In this document: piece after piece, positions 1 through 5,469 of the stretch
How positions within the stretch are numbered: the first letter of the stretch is position 1
How the letters are laid out: each line of letters starts with the position of its first letter
Source of the DNA: Bacillota bacterium
Lineage (GTDB): Bacteria > Bacillota > Clostridia > Lachnospirales > Lachnospiraceae
DNA: 5,498 nucleotides
Assembly (NCBI GenBank): GCA_022717655.1
Contig: JAIIAN010000192.1
Location: forward strand, 1-5,498
Reading direction: 5' to 3'
Program-made: the position numbers and the translations under genes
Notes under the pieces: model-generated
The model's input: only the letters and a program-made list of their open reading frames with translations
The model's database searches: none
Told to the model about the DNA's origin: nothing

Positions 1-519
1 ATATTTTTTGTGATTGGGGTATTCTGGTATAAACGGATACGGGCAGGCGGAAAATATCCGGTCTGGAATCAACAAAAGAATCTGAATCTGCCGGCACTTT
101 TAAAACTTGCAGTATTAGGAGTCTTTGTCCAGTTTGCAATCAGTTTTCTTTTAAATCTTGTATATATCGTTCGACCGGATGTGATGCAGAATTATACGAA
201 AGTAATGGAGAGTCTGGGAAGTGGAAATCCAAGCCTCTTTTCTGTATTTTATGTGGTGATTACGGCACCGATTGTAGAGGAAATGCTTATGAGGGGGCTC
301 TGCCTTGTGATTTTAAGAAAAGAGTTTCCATTCTGGGTGGCAAATATCATTCAGGCATTTTATTTTGGTGTGATTCATCTGAATCTGGTACAGGGAATCT
401 ATGCGTTTTTATTGGGGATGGTGCTTGGTGCTGTGGTAAAACGCTATGGAACTTTGAAGGCATCGATGTATTTACATTTTGTAATTAATTTCAGTGGACA
501 GCTTTTAAGTCTGCTTTAA
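1..519 (+). CDS. CPBP-family intramembrane metalloprotease, 5' end cut off by window
   Basis: This is the C-terminal part of a multi-pass membrane protein of the CPBP family (Rce1-like CAAX protease / bacteriocin-processing, Abi). The frame is open to base 1 and the first codons are hydrophobic, so the GTG at 10 is probably internal rather than the true start. Numbered from that GTG (169 residues), the three family motifs are present: EEMLMRG (Glu90, Glu91, Arg95), FGVIHLN (His123) and HFVIN (His156, Asn160). These glutamates and histidines form the metal and catalytic site in the family. Hydrophobic segments lie near residues 28-53, 76-90, 109-145 and 150-169. Members are usually 200-320 residues, so a substantial N-terminal part lies to the left. 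In Gram-positive bacteria some relatives act in bacteriocin self-immunity or surface-protein processing. The substrate here cannot be told. The gene stops at TAA 517-519 and no convincing terminator follows. Confidence 0.9.
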   Translation: MFFVIGVFWYKRIRAGGKYPVWNQQKNLNLPALLKLAVLGVFVQFAISFLLNLVYIVRPDVMQNYTKVMESLGSGNPSLFSVFYVVITAPIVEEMLMRGLCLVILRKEFPFWVANIIQAFYFGVIHLNLVQGIYAFLLGMVLGAVVKRYGTLKASMYLHFVINFSGQLLSLL

Positions 520-644
520 TAGCCTAAACGCTTCTTGCGGGCAGGGTTGAATCGGATTTCGTACCTCTTGCCCTGATATCAGATAAAATTAAGAATCGAA
601 ATTAGAAGAAATGGCTCTTTTTTCTTTCAGAAATCCAAGTCGGC

Positions 645-674
645 TTTACGATACAGGCAGTTGTGTGGTAAACT
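645..674 (+). promoter_or_regulatory. Possible promoter for the nucleotidyltransferase gene (weak)
   Basis: The -35-like TTTACG at 645-650 is followed by an 18-base spacer and the extended -10-like TGGTAAACT at 666-674. Both hexamers match the consensus only in part (about four of six each), and the leader to the start codon would be about 65 bases. It is the best candidate in the gap but could be chance. Confidence 0.3.
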
Positions 675-726
675 TAAAAAGAAGTCAGAACGAGTCTCTA
701 AAAAATAAAGAATAGAGGCAATTGTT

Positions 727-734
727 AAGGAGGG
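727..734 (+). promoter_or_regulatory. Ribosome binding site for the nucleotidyltransferase gene
   Basis: AAGGAGGG sits nine bases before the ATG at 744 and fixes that start. Another ATG at 736 is only one base from the site and leads to a stop after three codons, so it is not the gene start. Confidence 0.85.
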
Positions 735-743
735 AATGCAATT

Positions 744-1667
744 ATGAAAAATCCGGTATTGGTCGTTATGGCAGCAGGAATGGGAAGCCGTTACGGAGGC
801 TTAAAACAGATTGACCCGGTAGATGAACAGGGTCATATCATTATGGACTTTTCAATTTACGACGCAGTAAAAGCAGGATTTAAAAAAGTAGTATTTATTA
901 TAAAAGAGGAAAATGAAAAAGACTTTAAAGCAGCAATCGGTGACCGCTTAAGCAAAGTGATTGATGTAAGTTATGTCTATCAGAAACTGGAAAACATTCC
1001 GGAAGGATTTACCGTTCCTGAAGGACGTGTCAAACCATTTGGAACCGGTCATGCTATCTTAAGCTGTATCAACGAAGTGGATGCTCCGTTTGCGGTAATC
1101 AATGCAGATGACTATTATGGTTCTCATGCATTCCAGGTAATCTATGATTTCTTAACCACACACGAAGATGATGAAAAATACCGCTATACTATGGTTGGCT
1201 ATGTGCTGGAAAATACATTGACCGAAAACGGACATGTGGCAAGAGGAGTCTGCGAGACGGATGAAAACGGTCATCTGGTAGGAATCTGTGAGAGAACCCG
1301 TATTGAAAAACATGGAGATCAGGCAGAATATACAGAAGATGATGGAAAAACATGGACGGCTCTTCCAAATGACAGCATTGTATCCATGAATATGTGGGGA
1401 TTTACACCAAGTATGCTGACAGAGTTAAAAAATCGTTTCCCGAAATTCTTAGAAGAAAATCTGGAAAAGAATCCGTTAAAATGTGAATACTTCCTGCCTT
1501 CTGTAGTCGGAGAACTGCTGGCAGAAGAAAAAGCGACTGTTCAGGTTTTAAAATCTACAGATAAATGGTATGGTGTAACCTATAAAGAAGACAAACCGGT
1601 AGTTGTGGCTGCAATTAAACGTATGAAAGCAGAAGGGCTGTATCCAGAATATTTATGGGAAAAATAA
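744..1667 (+). CDS. Sugar-phosphate nucleotidyltransferase, UDP-glucose-pyrophosphorylase-like (not classical GalU)
   Basis: This 307-residue cytoplasmic enzyme probably couples a nucleoside triphosphate to a sugar 1-phosphate, releasing pyrophosphate. The Rossmann-like nucleotidyltransferase signature is at the N-terminus: AAGMGSRYGGLKQ (residues 10-22), a variant of the usual GxGxRxxPxTxxxPK loop, with Lys21 likely replacing the P-K lysine. GTGHA (100-104) and INADDYYG (119-126, Asp122/Asp123) supply nucleotide and metal contacts. SMNMWGF (204-210) and the C-terminal KWYGVTYKEDK (274-284) are further conserved blocks. The GalU-type loop and its following KEMLP stretch are absent. From memory this is a coherent family widespread in gut Firmicutes and Bacteroidetes whose exact substrate is not established. 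The start is set by AAGGAGGG nine bases upstream. galE follows after 101 bp, which supports a UDP-sugar role. UTP and glucose or galactose 1-phosphate are the likeliest substrates, by inference only. Confidence 0.88.
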   Translation: MKNPVLVVMAAGMGSRYGGLKQIDPVDEQGHIIMDFSIYDAVKAGFKKVVFIIKEENEKDFKAAIGDRLSKVIDVSYVYQKLENIPEGFTVPEGRVKPFGTGHAILSCINEVDAPFAVINADDYYGSHAFQVIYDFLTTHEDDEKYRYTMVGYVLENTLTENGHVARGVCETDENGHLVGICERTRIEKHGDQAEYTEDDGKTWTALPNDSIVSMNMWGFTPSMLTELKNRFPKFLEENLEKNPLKCEYFLPSVVGELLAEEKATVQVLKSTDKWYGVTYKEDKPVVVAAIKRMKAEGLYPEYLWEK

Positions 1668-1683
1668 ATTAAGGCTTTTCTTT

Positions 1684-1712
1684 TTTTGAAAAAGATGGTA
1701 AAGTAATATAGA
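1684..1712 (+). promoter_or_regulatory. Possible promoter for galE (weak)
   Basis: The TTTTGA at 1684-1689 is 17 bases before the -10-like TATAGA at 1707-1712. The better -35 hexamer TTGAAA at 1686-1691 would leave a spacer of only 15. An extended -10-like TGGTAAAGT also occurs at 1696-1704. The 101-bp gap has no convincing terminator, so galE may be transcribed both from here and by read-through. Confidence 0.35.
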
Positions 1713-1751
1713 ACATAAAAGATGTTTCTAAACAGAAAACTTAGAGGTTTT

Positions 1752-1760
1752 AGAAGGAGG
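1752..1760 (+). promoter_or_regulatory. Ribosome binding site of galE
   Basis: AGAAGGAGG ends eight bases before the ATG at 1769. It is a full-strength Shine-Dalgarno sequence, consistent with good expression of galE. Confidence 0.88.
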
Positions 1761-1768
1761 AACAACAA

Positions 1769-2785
1769 ATGGCAATTTTAGTAACAGGTGGAGCAGGATA
1801 CATTGGAAGCCATACCGTAGTAGAACTGCAGAGCGCAGGCTATGATGTGGTTGTTTTAGATAACTTAAGTAATGCGAGTGAAAAATCACTGGAGAGAGTA
1901 GAAAAAATTACAGGAAAACCGGTGACTTTCTATAAAGCAGATATCCTTGACAGAGATGCATTAAATGAAGTATTTGAGAAAGAATCTATTGATTCCTGTA
2001 TTCATTTTGCAGGTTTAAAAGCAGTTGGTGAATCCGTAGCAAAACCGTGGGAATATTATGAAAATAACATTGCAGGTACTTTAACTTTAGTTGATGTAAT
2101 GAGAAAACATGGAGTAAAAAATATTATTTTCTCTTCCTCTGCAACTGTATATGGAGACCCTGCATTTGTTCCGATTACAGAAGAATGCCCGAAAGGACAG
2201 TGTACCAATCCTTATGGATGGACAAAATCCATGCTGGAACAGATTTTAACAGATATTCAGAAAGCAGACCCGGAATGGAATGTAGTGCTGCTTCGTTACT
2301 TCAATCCAATCGGAGCACATAAGAGCGGAACAATCGGAGAAAATCCAAACGGTATTCCGAATAACTTAATGCCATACATTACTCAGGTAGCAGTAGGAAA
2401 ATTAAAAGAACTGGGTGTATTCGGAAATGATTATGATACACCGGATGGAACAGGAGTACGTGATTACATCCATGTAGTAGACCTTGCAAAAGGACATGTA
2501 AAAGCACTTAAGAAAATTGAAGAAAAAGCAGGTCTTAAGATTTATAACTTAGGAACTGGAAAAGGTTACAGCGTACTTGATATCGTAAAGAATTTTGAAG
2601 CTGCAACAGGTGTAAAAATTCCTTATGTGATTAAAGCACGTCGTCCTGGAGATATTGCAACCTGCTATTCAAGTGCGGAAAAAGCAAAAGAAGAACTTGG
2701 ATGGACCGCAGAATATGGAATTAAAGAAATGTGTGAAGATTCCTGGAGATGGCAGTCCAATAACCCGAATGGTTATGATGATTAA
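1769..2785 (+). CDS. galE: UDP-glucose 4-epimerase
   Basis: GalE interconverts UDP-glucose and UDP-galactose in the cytoplasm, using tightly bound NAD, in the Leloir pathway and for polysaccharide precursors. The protein is 338 residues, the same length as E. coli GalE, and key residues fall at the same numbers. It is an extended short-chain dehydrogenase/reductase: the NAD loop GGAGYIGSH is at 7-15, Asp31-Asn32 follow strand 2, Asp58 is near the adenine, and the catalytic Ser124, Tyr149 and Lys153 are present in SSSATVYG and YGWTK. Asn179 in RYFNPIGAH and Arg292/Asp295 in RRPGD bind the UDP-sugar. Residue 299 is Cys where E. coli has Tyr. In the human and E. coli enzymes this position gates entry of N-acetylated sugars, so UDP-GlcNAc/UDP-GalNAc epimerisation is predicted too. 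It is downstream of a nucleotidyltransferase gene and followed by a terminator. Family assignment is near certain and the dual specificity is inferred. Confidence 0.97.
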   Translation: MAILVTGGAGYIGSHTVVELQSAGYDVVVLDNLSNASEKSLERVEKITGKPVTFYKADILDRDALNEVFEKESIDSCIHFAGLKAVGESVAKPWEYYENNIAGTLTLVDVMRKHGVKNIIFSSSATVYGDPAFVPITEECPKGQCTNPYGWTKSMLEQILTDIQKADPEWNVVLLRYFNPIGAHKSGTIGENPNGIPNNLMPYITQVAVGKLKELGVFGNDYDTPDGTGVRDYIHVVDLAKGHVKALKKIEEKAGLKIYNLGTGKGYSVLDIVKNFEAATGVKIPYVIKARRPGDIATCYSSAEKAKEELGWTAEYGIKEMCEDSWRWQSNNPNGYDD

Positions 2786-2828
2786 TTTGAGCGTTCGACT
2801 TGAAAAAAATAGAGAAATTTAAGATTAG

Positions 2829-2860
2829 AAAAGGCAGAAGTGCAGGCTTCTGTCTTTTTT
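2829..2860 (+). terminator. Intrinsic terminator after galE
   Basis: The stem GGCAGAAG (2833-2840) pairs with CTTCTGTC (2847-2854), with one G-U pair and a six-base loop TGCAGG. A run of six T follows at 2855-2860, and A's before the stem extend the pairing. It lies 44 bases after the galE stop and marks the end of the nucleotide-sugar unit. Confidence 0.9.
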
Positions 2861-2866
2861 GCATTT

Positions 2867-2962
2867 GCAGTGCAGGAGTTGGTTAAAATTGATTGGAATT
2901 GATTGGTGCCTGACACCGAACAGGGACTGTTGCCTGACACTGCACTGCTGGACATCAGGACA
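2867..2962. repeat. REP-like palindromic cluster built on TGCCTGACAC
   Basis: Several nested elements are visible. GCAGTGCA (2867-2874) is the exact inverse of TGCACTGC (2941-2948) and can form an outer stem. Inside it TTGGTG / CACCGAA (2903-2919) forms a hairpin with a CCTGA loop, and AACAG-GGA-CTGTT (2919-2931) is a perfect short hairpin. TGCCTGACAC occurs twice, at 2907-2916 and 2931-2940, with a 24-base period. A GGACA pair (2950-2954, 2958-2962) closes the cluster. The core GGTGCCTGACACC resembles, from memory, REP-type palindromes linked to IS200-like Y1 transposases in Firmicutes. No transposase is present here, so this would be a non-autonomous copy. Confidence 0.5.
2887..2906. repeat. 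Two perfect tandem copies of AATTGATTGG
   Basis: The 10-bp unit AATTGATTGG is repeated exactly at 2887-2896 and 2897-2906. The second copy runs into the TTGGTG arm of the palindrome cluster. It could be part of the same element or a small slippage duplication at its edge. Confidence 0.7.
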
Positions 2963-3024
2963 CCACACTGGCTTTTTATCTGGAAGTATGCTAAAGTAAA
3001 AGAAAAGATTGAAGGAAGAAAGGC

Positions 3025-3029
3025 GGGAG
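3025..3029 (+). promoter_or_regulatory. Ribosome binding site deciding the start of the AAA/nuclease-like gene
   Basis: GGGAG is five bases before ATG 3035, with another purine-rich stretch (AAGGAAG) just upstream. The ATG at 3031 is out of frame and too close to the site. The site is modest, but the protein from 3035 begins with the N-terminus expected for this family. Confidence 0.6.
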
Positions 3030-3034
3030 AATGC

Positions 3035-4627
3035 ATGGGAAGATTTGTAAATCCCCAAATAAGTGCATTTCAGGATGTGCTTAATTCAGAAATCTATGTG
3101 GATAAAACAGCGTTATTGGAATATACCAATCGTGTTATTGATACAACTTCAAAATTTATCTGCAACAGCCGGCCTCGAAGATTTGGAAAATCAATTACAG
3201 CAGATATGATTACGGCATATTATAGTAAAACATGTGATTCTGAAAAAATGTTTTCAAATCTGCAAATTGGAAAAAGTAAGGATTTTAAGAAACACTTAAA
3301 TCAATATGATGTGATTCATCTGGATATTCAATGGTGTATAGAACCCGCAGAAAGTCCGGAAAAAGTGATTTCTTATATTACAGAGAACACGATAAATGAA
3401 TTAAAAGAATATTATCCAAACGAATTAAAAGGAAAAATAAAATCCTTGCCAGAGGCTTTGTCAAGAATCAATGCGTCGACAGGAGAAAAATTTATTGTTG
3501 TAATTGATGAATGGGATGTACTGATTCGGGATGAAGCTTTAAATGAATCAATTCAAAATGAGTATATTAATTTTTTAAGAGGAATGTTTAAGGGCAGTGA
3601 ACCATCAAAGTTTATTCATCTTGCATACTTAACAGGGATTCTTCCAATAAAAAAAATAAAAACGCAGTCTGCGCTTAATAATTTTGATGAGTTTACAATG
3701 ATAGATTCAAGTAATCTTGCTTCGTTCATCGGTTTTACAGAATATGAAGTAAAAGAACTTTGTAAAAAATATAATATGGAGTTTGAAACGATTAAGAACT
3801 GGTATGACGGATATCGGCTGGAAGAGTATGAAGTCTATAATCCAAAAGCAGTTGTCAGTGCAATGAACAAAAGAAAAATTAAAAGCTATTGGTCGGAGAC
3901 AGGAACTTACGAAGCAATTGTTCCATTAATAAATATGAATTTTGATGGACTGAAAACTGCAATTATAGAAATGATTTCGGGAAATTCAGTAGAAGTCGAC
4001 GTTACTTCATTTCAAAATGATATGACAAGCTTTGTAAATAAAGATGATGTTCTTACTTATTTAATACATCTTGGATATTTGGCTTATAATCAGGAAAATC
4101 AAACAGCAGTTATTCCGAATGAAGAAATCAGACAAGAACTGATTAAAGCTACAAAAAGAAAAAAATGGGATGAATTGATTGCGTTTCAACGAGAATCGGA
4201 AAAATTATTGGATGCTACATTAGATATGGATGGCGAAGCAGTAGCAGAAATGATAGAAAAAATTCATATAGAATATGCATCGATGATAGAATACAATGAT
4301 GAAAATTCATTAAGCAGTGTGCTGGCAATTGCTTATTTAAGTGCGATGCAGTATTACTTTAAACCAATTAGAGAATTACCAACTGGTCGAGGATTTGCAG
4401 ATTTTGTATTTCTTTCTAAGAAAGAATATGCACAAGATTATCCGGTATTGATTGTAGAACTTAAATGGAATCAAAGTGCAAAGACTGCAATACAGCAAAT
4501 AAAAGAAAAAAAATATCCAACTTCAATAGAACAATATACGGGTGAGATATTGCTAGTTGGAATTAACTATAATAAAAAGACAAAAGAACATGAATGTGTG
4601 ATAGAAAAATATGAAAAGAATCAGTAA
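3035..4627 (+). CDS. AAA-ATPase-like protein with C-terminal PD-(D/E)XK nuclease-like domain
   Basis: The 530-residue protein joins an N-terminal AAA-ATPase-like domain (PF09820 type) to a C-terminal PD-(D/E)XK nuclease-like domain (DUF1703 / PF08011 type). The start at ATG 3035 gives MGRFVNPQISAFQ, a typical beginning for this family; an upstream TTG in frame would add 44 residues of repeat-encoded sequence. The variant P-loop RPRRFGKS is at 46-53 (Lys52, Ser53), and Walker B FIVVIDEWD is at 153-161 (Asp158, Glu159). Conserved YLTGILPIKK (198-207) and WYDGY (256-260) follow. The nuclease-like core shows GRGFADFVF (Asp456), VLIVELKW (Glu475, Lys477) and an AIQQIKEKKY helix (Gln488, Tyr494), so the catalytic set looks intact. 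There is no signal peptide or membrane segment. The family is abundant, often multicopy, in gut Clostridia and Bacteroidetes. Its role is not established; defence or mobile-element control is speculation. It has its own terminator and looks like a single-gene unit. Codon use appears more A/T-rich than in galE. Confidence 0.9.
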   Translation: MGRFVNPQISAFQDVLNSEIYVDKTALLEYTNRVIDTTSKFICNSRPRRFGKSITADMITAYYSKTCDSEKMFSNLQIGKSKDFKKHLNQYDVIHLDIQWCIEPAESPEKVISYITENTINELKEYYPNELKGKIKSLPEALSRINASTGEKFIVVIDEWDVLIRDEALNESIQNEYINFLRGMFKGSEPSKFIHLAYLTGILPIKKIKTQSALNNFDEFTMIDSSNLASFIGFTEYEVKELCKKYNMEFETIKNWYDGYRLEEYEVYNPKAVVSAMNKRKIKSYWSETGTYEAIVPLINMNFDGLKTAIIEMISGNSVEVDVTSFQNDMTSFVNKDDVLTYLIHLGYLAYNQENQTAVIPNEEIRQELIKATKRKKWDELIAFQRESEKLLDATLDMDGEAVAEMIEKIHIEYASMIEYNDENSLSSVLAIAYLSAMQYYFKPIRELPTGRGFADFVFLSKKEYAQDYPVLIVELKWNQSAKTAIQQIKEKKYPTSIEQYTGEILLVGINYNKKTKEHECVIEKYEKNQ

Positions 4628-4650
4628 AAGAATATTGGTAGAGAGTCAGG

Positions 4651-4681
4651 CAGGATATGTAAAAATGCATATCCTGTTTTT
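4651..4681 (+). terminator. Intrinsic terminator after the AAA/nuclease-like gene
   Basis: A perfect 9-bp stem, CAGGATATG (4651-4659) with CATATCCTG (4668-4676), encloses an eight-base loop. Five T follow at 4677-4681. It is 23 bases after the stop codon and separates this gene from the toxin-antitoxin pair. Confidence 0.88.
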
Positions 4682-4724
4682 ACATCTACATTTTGGAATT
4701 GCTTAATGTATAAATTGAAAAATC

Positions 4725-4753
4725 TTGAAGAATTTGCGGATTGCAGATATAAT
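4725..4753 (+). promoter_or_regulatory. Sigma-A-type promoter of the toxin-antitoxin operon
   Basis: TTGAAG (4725-4730) and a perfect TATAAT (4748-4753) are separated by exactly 17 bases. Transcription should start near 4760, giving a leader of about 20 bases with the ribosome site AAGGGGG inside it. It lies between the upstream terminator and the first gene, so the pair has its own promoter. I see no obvious operator palindrome over it. Confidence 0.8.
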
Positions 4754-4767
4754 AAACTAAAAATAAT

Positions 4768-4774
4768 AAGGGGG
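4768..4774 (+). promoter_or_regulatory. Ribosome binding site supporting the GTG start at 4782
   Basis: AAGGGGG lies seven bases before GTG 4782. There is no ATG nearby in frame, so the spacing decides for the GTG start. Confidence 0.75.
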
Positions 4775-4781
4775 CATTTTT

Positions 4782-5093
4782 GTGAATCAAGAAACAGAAT
4801 TAAAAAATACAGGAATACGTGAGCAGGTGATAAAGGAAATCATTGATTTTGCAAAAAAATATGATGTAGAAAAAGTGCTTCTGTTTGGTTCAAGGGCAAG
4901 AGGCGATTTTAAACGCACAAGTGATATAGATTTAGCAGTTTCCGGCGGAGATTTTGACCGCTTTGCACTGGATGTAGATGAAGAAACGACAACGCTTTTA
5001 ATGTTTGATATTATTGATTTAGATAGAGAAATGCAGCCTGAATTGCGGGAATCCATAGAAAAAGAGGGAGTGATTTTATATGAAAAAGTATGA
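4782..5093 (+). CDS. Minimal nucleotidyltransferase, MntA/HI0073-like antitoxin
   Basis: This 103-residue protein belongs to the minimal DNA polymerase-beta-type nucleotidyltransferases. It carries the exact GS-x10-DxD signature: Gly36-Ser37 in LLFGSRARG, then Asp48 and Asp50 in SDIDL. A third carboxylate probably comes from Asp76 or Asp79 in MFDIIDLD. In characterised MntA-HepT systems this enzyme transfers AMP from ATP to a tyrosine of the partner HEPN toxin and so silences it. The GTG start is fixed by AAGGGGG seven bases upstream, and a near-consensus promoter lies just before. The partner gene starts 14 bases inside its 3' end in another frame, which is typical of tightly coupled pairs. 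Length and motifs are complete, so it should be active. Family and pairing are well supported, and the antitoxin role is taken from relatives. Confidence 0.9.
   Translation: MNQETELKNTGIREQVIKEIIDFAKKYDVEKVLLFGSRARGDFKRTSDIDLAVSGGDFDRFALDVDEETTTLLMFDIIDLDREMQPELRESIEKEGVILYEKV
5064..5070 (+). promoter_or_regulatory. Ribosome binding site of the HEPN gene inside the upstream gene
   Basis: GAGGGAG lies within the end of the nucleotidyltransferase coding region, nine bases before ATG 5080. It allows independent initiation next to translational coupling. Confidence 0.7.
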
Positions 5094-5469
5094 AAATTTT
5101 TGTGCATCATTAAAAAATATGAAAGAAATTTACACGTATGAAGAACCTTATAATACAGTAGTATTGACAGGGCTCGTCGGATTATATGAAATTTGCTTTG
5201 AGCAGTCTTGGAAGATGATGAAAGAAATACTTGAAATTCATGGATATGAAGAAGGGGCTACTGGTTCACCAAAGATTATTTTAAGAACGGCATATAGAGC
5301 TGGGATGATTAGAGATGAAAAAGCTTGGTTGAGAGCACTACAAGAACGAAATAATGTAACCCACTCTTATAATGAAAAGATTGCGCTTGAAATTGTTCGT
5401 CAGGCGAAGGCTGTTTTTTATGACTTGTTCGTTCAGCTTAAAGATGAAATTGATAAAAATTGGTTGTGA
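5080..5469 (+). CDS. HI0074-family HEPN protein, HepT-like toxin / nucleotidyltransferase partner
   Basis: This is a 129-residue, probably all-helical protein of the HI0074 (nucleotidyltransferase substrate-binding) family, within the HEPN superfamily. The N-terminal half has the family pattern NFCASLKNMKE (6-16) and FEQSWKMMK (40-48). The C-terminal half carries the HEPN ribonuclease motif RX4HXY as RNNVTHSYNE: Arg90, His95 and Tyr97. In characterised HepT toxins Arg and His form the RNase site of a dimer, and the Tyr is the residue AMPylated by the MntA partner. The gene overlaps the nucleotidyltransferase gene by 14 bases in a different frame and has its own ribosome site, so the two products are likely made in balance. 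Older annotation calls this a substrate-binding subunit. The intact motif favours a toxin, although activity has been shown only for relatives. Confidence 0.88.
   Translation: MKKYENFCASLKNMKEIYTYEEPYNTVVLTGLVGLYEICFEQSWKMMKEILEIHGYEEGATGSPKIILRTAYRAGMIRDEKAWLRALQERNNVTHSYNEKIALEIVRQAKAVFYDLFVQLKDEIDKNWL

Larger units (their letters stand above)
520..743. other. 224-bp intergenic region with weak hairpin and palindrome
   Basis: I see no coding frame of note here. Near its left end GGGCAGGG (539-546) can pair with TCTTGCCC (566-573) using two G-U wobbles. No T-run follows, so this is a poor intrinsic terminator. Immediately beside it lies a perfect 10-bp palindrome, CTGATATCAG (573-582), which could be an operator or chance. 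The right half is A/T-rich and holds the candidate promoter and the ribosome site of the next gene. No riboswitch class was recognised. Confidence 0.5.
2861..3034. other. Repeat-rich intergenic region before the AAA/nuclease-like gene
   Basis: These 174 bases hold the tandem repeat and palindrome cluster described in separate entries, then an A/T-rich leader. A frame in phase with the downstream gene stays open back to a TTG at 2903, but it runs through the palindromes and encodes nothing family-like, so I treat it as non-coding. The only promoter-like sequence I see is an extended -10-like TGCTAAAGT at 2989-2997 with a poor -35, so the promoter of the next gene is unresolved. Confidence 0.6.

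Noticed and set aside
736..747. Three-codon mini-frame ATG CAA TTA TGA overlapping the nucleotidyltransferase start
   Set aside because: It starts one base after the ribosome site, too close for initiation, and is probably chance.
744..1667. Calling this gene galU
   Set aside because: The GalU loop (GLGTRFLPATK followed by PKEMLP) is absent; the loop here is GMGSRYGGLKQ.
1680..1694. A/T-only hairpin (CTTTTT / AAAAAG) after the nucleotidyltransferase gene as a terminator
   Set aside because: The stem is six nearly all A-T pairs with no T-run after it, too weak for intrinsic termination.
1580..1768. Minus-strand open frame across the end of the nucleotidyltransferase gene and the galE leader
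   Set aside because: It is mostly antisense to a conserved C-terminus and A/T-rich spacer, and its product has no family features.
2887..2962. CRISPR array
   Set aside because: There are only two 10-bp direct repeats with a 14-base gap, no longer repeat-spacer pattern and no cas genes.
666..2997. Similar TGNTAAAST sequences at 666-674, 1696-1704 and 2989-2997 as a shared regulatory motif
   Set aside because: They fit degenerate extended -10 elements in A/T-rich DNA and lie at different distances from the starts, so a common regulator is not supported.
2782..3058. Two overlapping minus-strand open frames across the terminator and palindrome region
   Set aside because: They read through the terminator stem and the repeats, resemble no known protein, and have no convincing start context.
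4787..5110. Minus-strand frame of 107 codons opposite the nucleotidyltransferase gene
   Set aside because: It is a shadow of the conserved gene on the + strand; its serine-rich product is a product of antisense codon bias.
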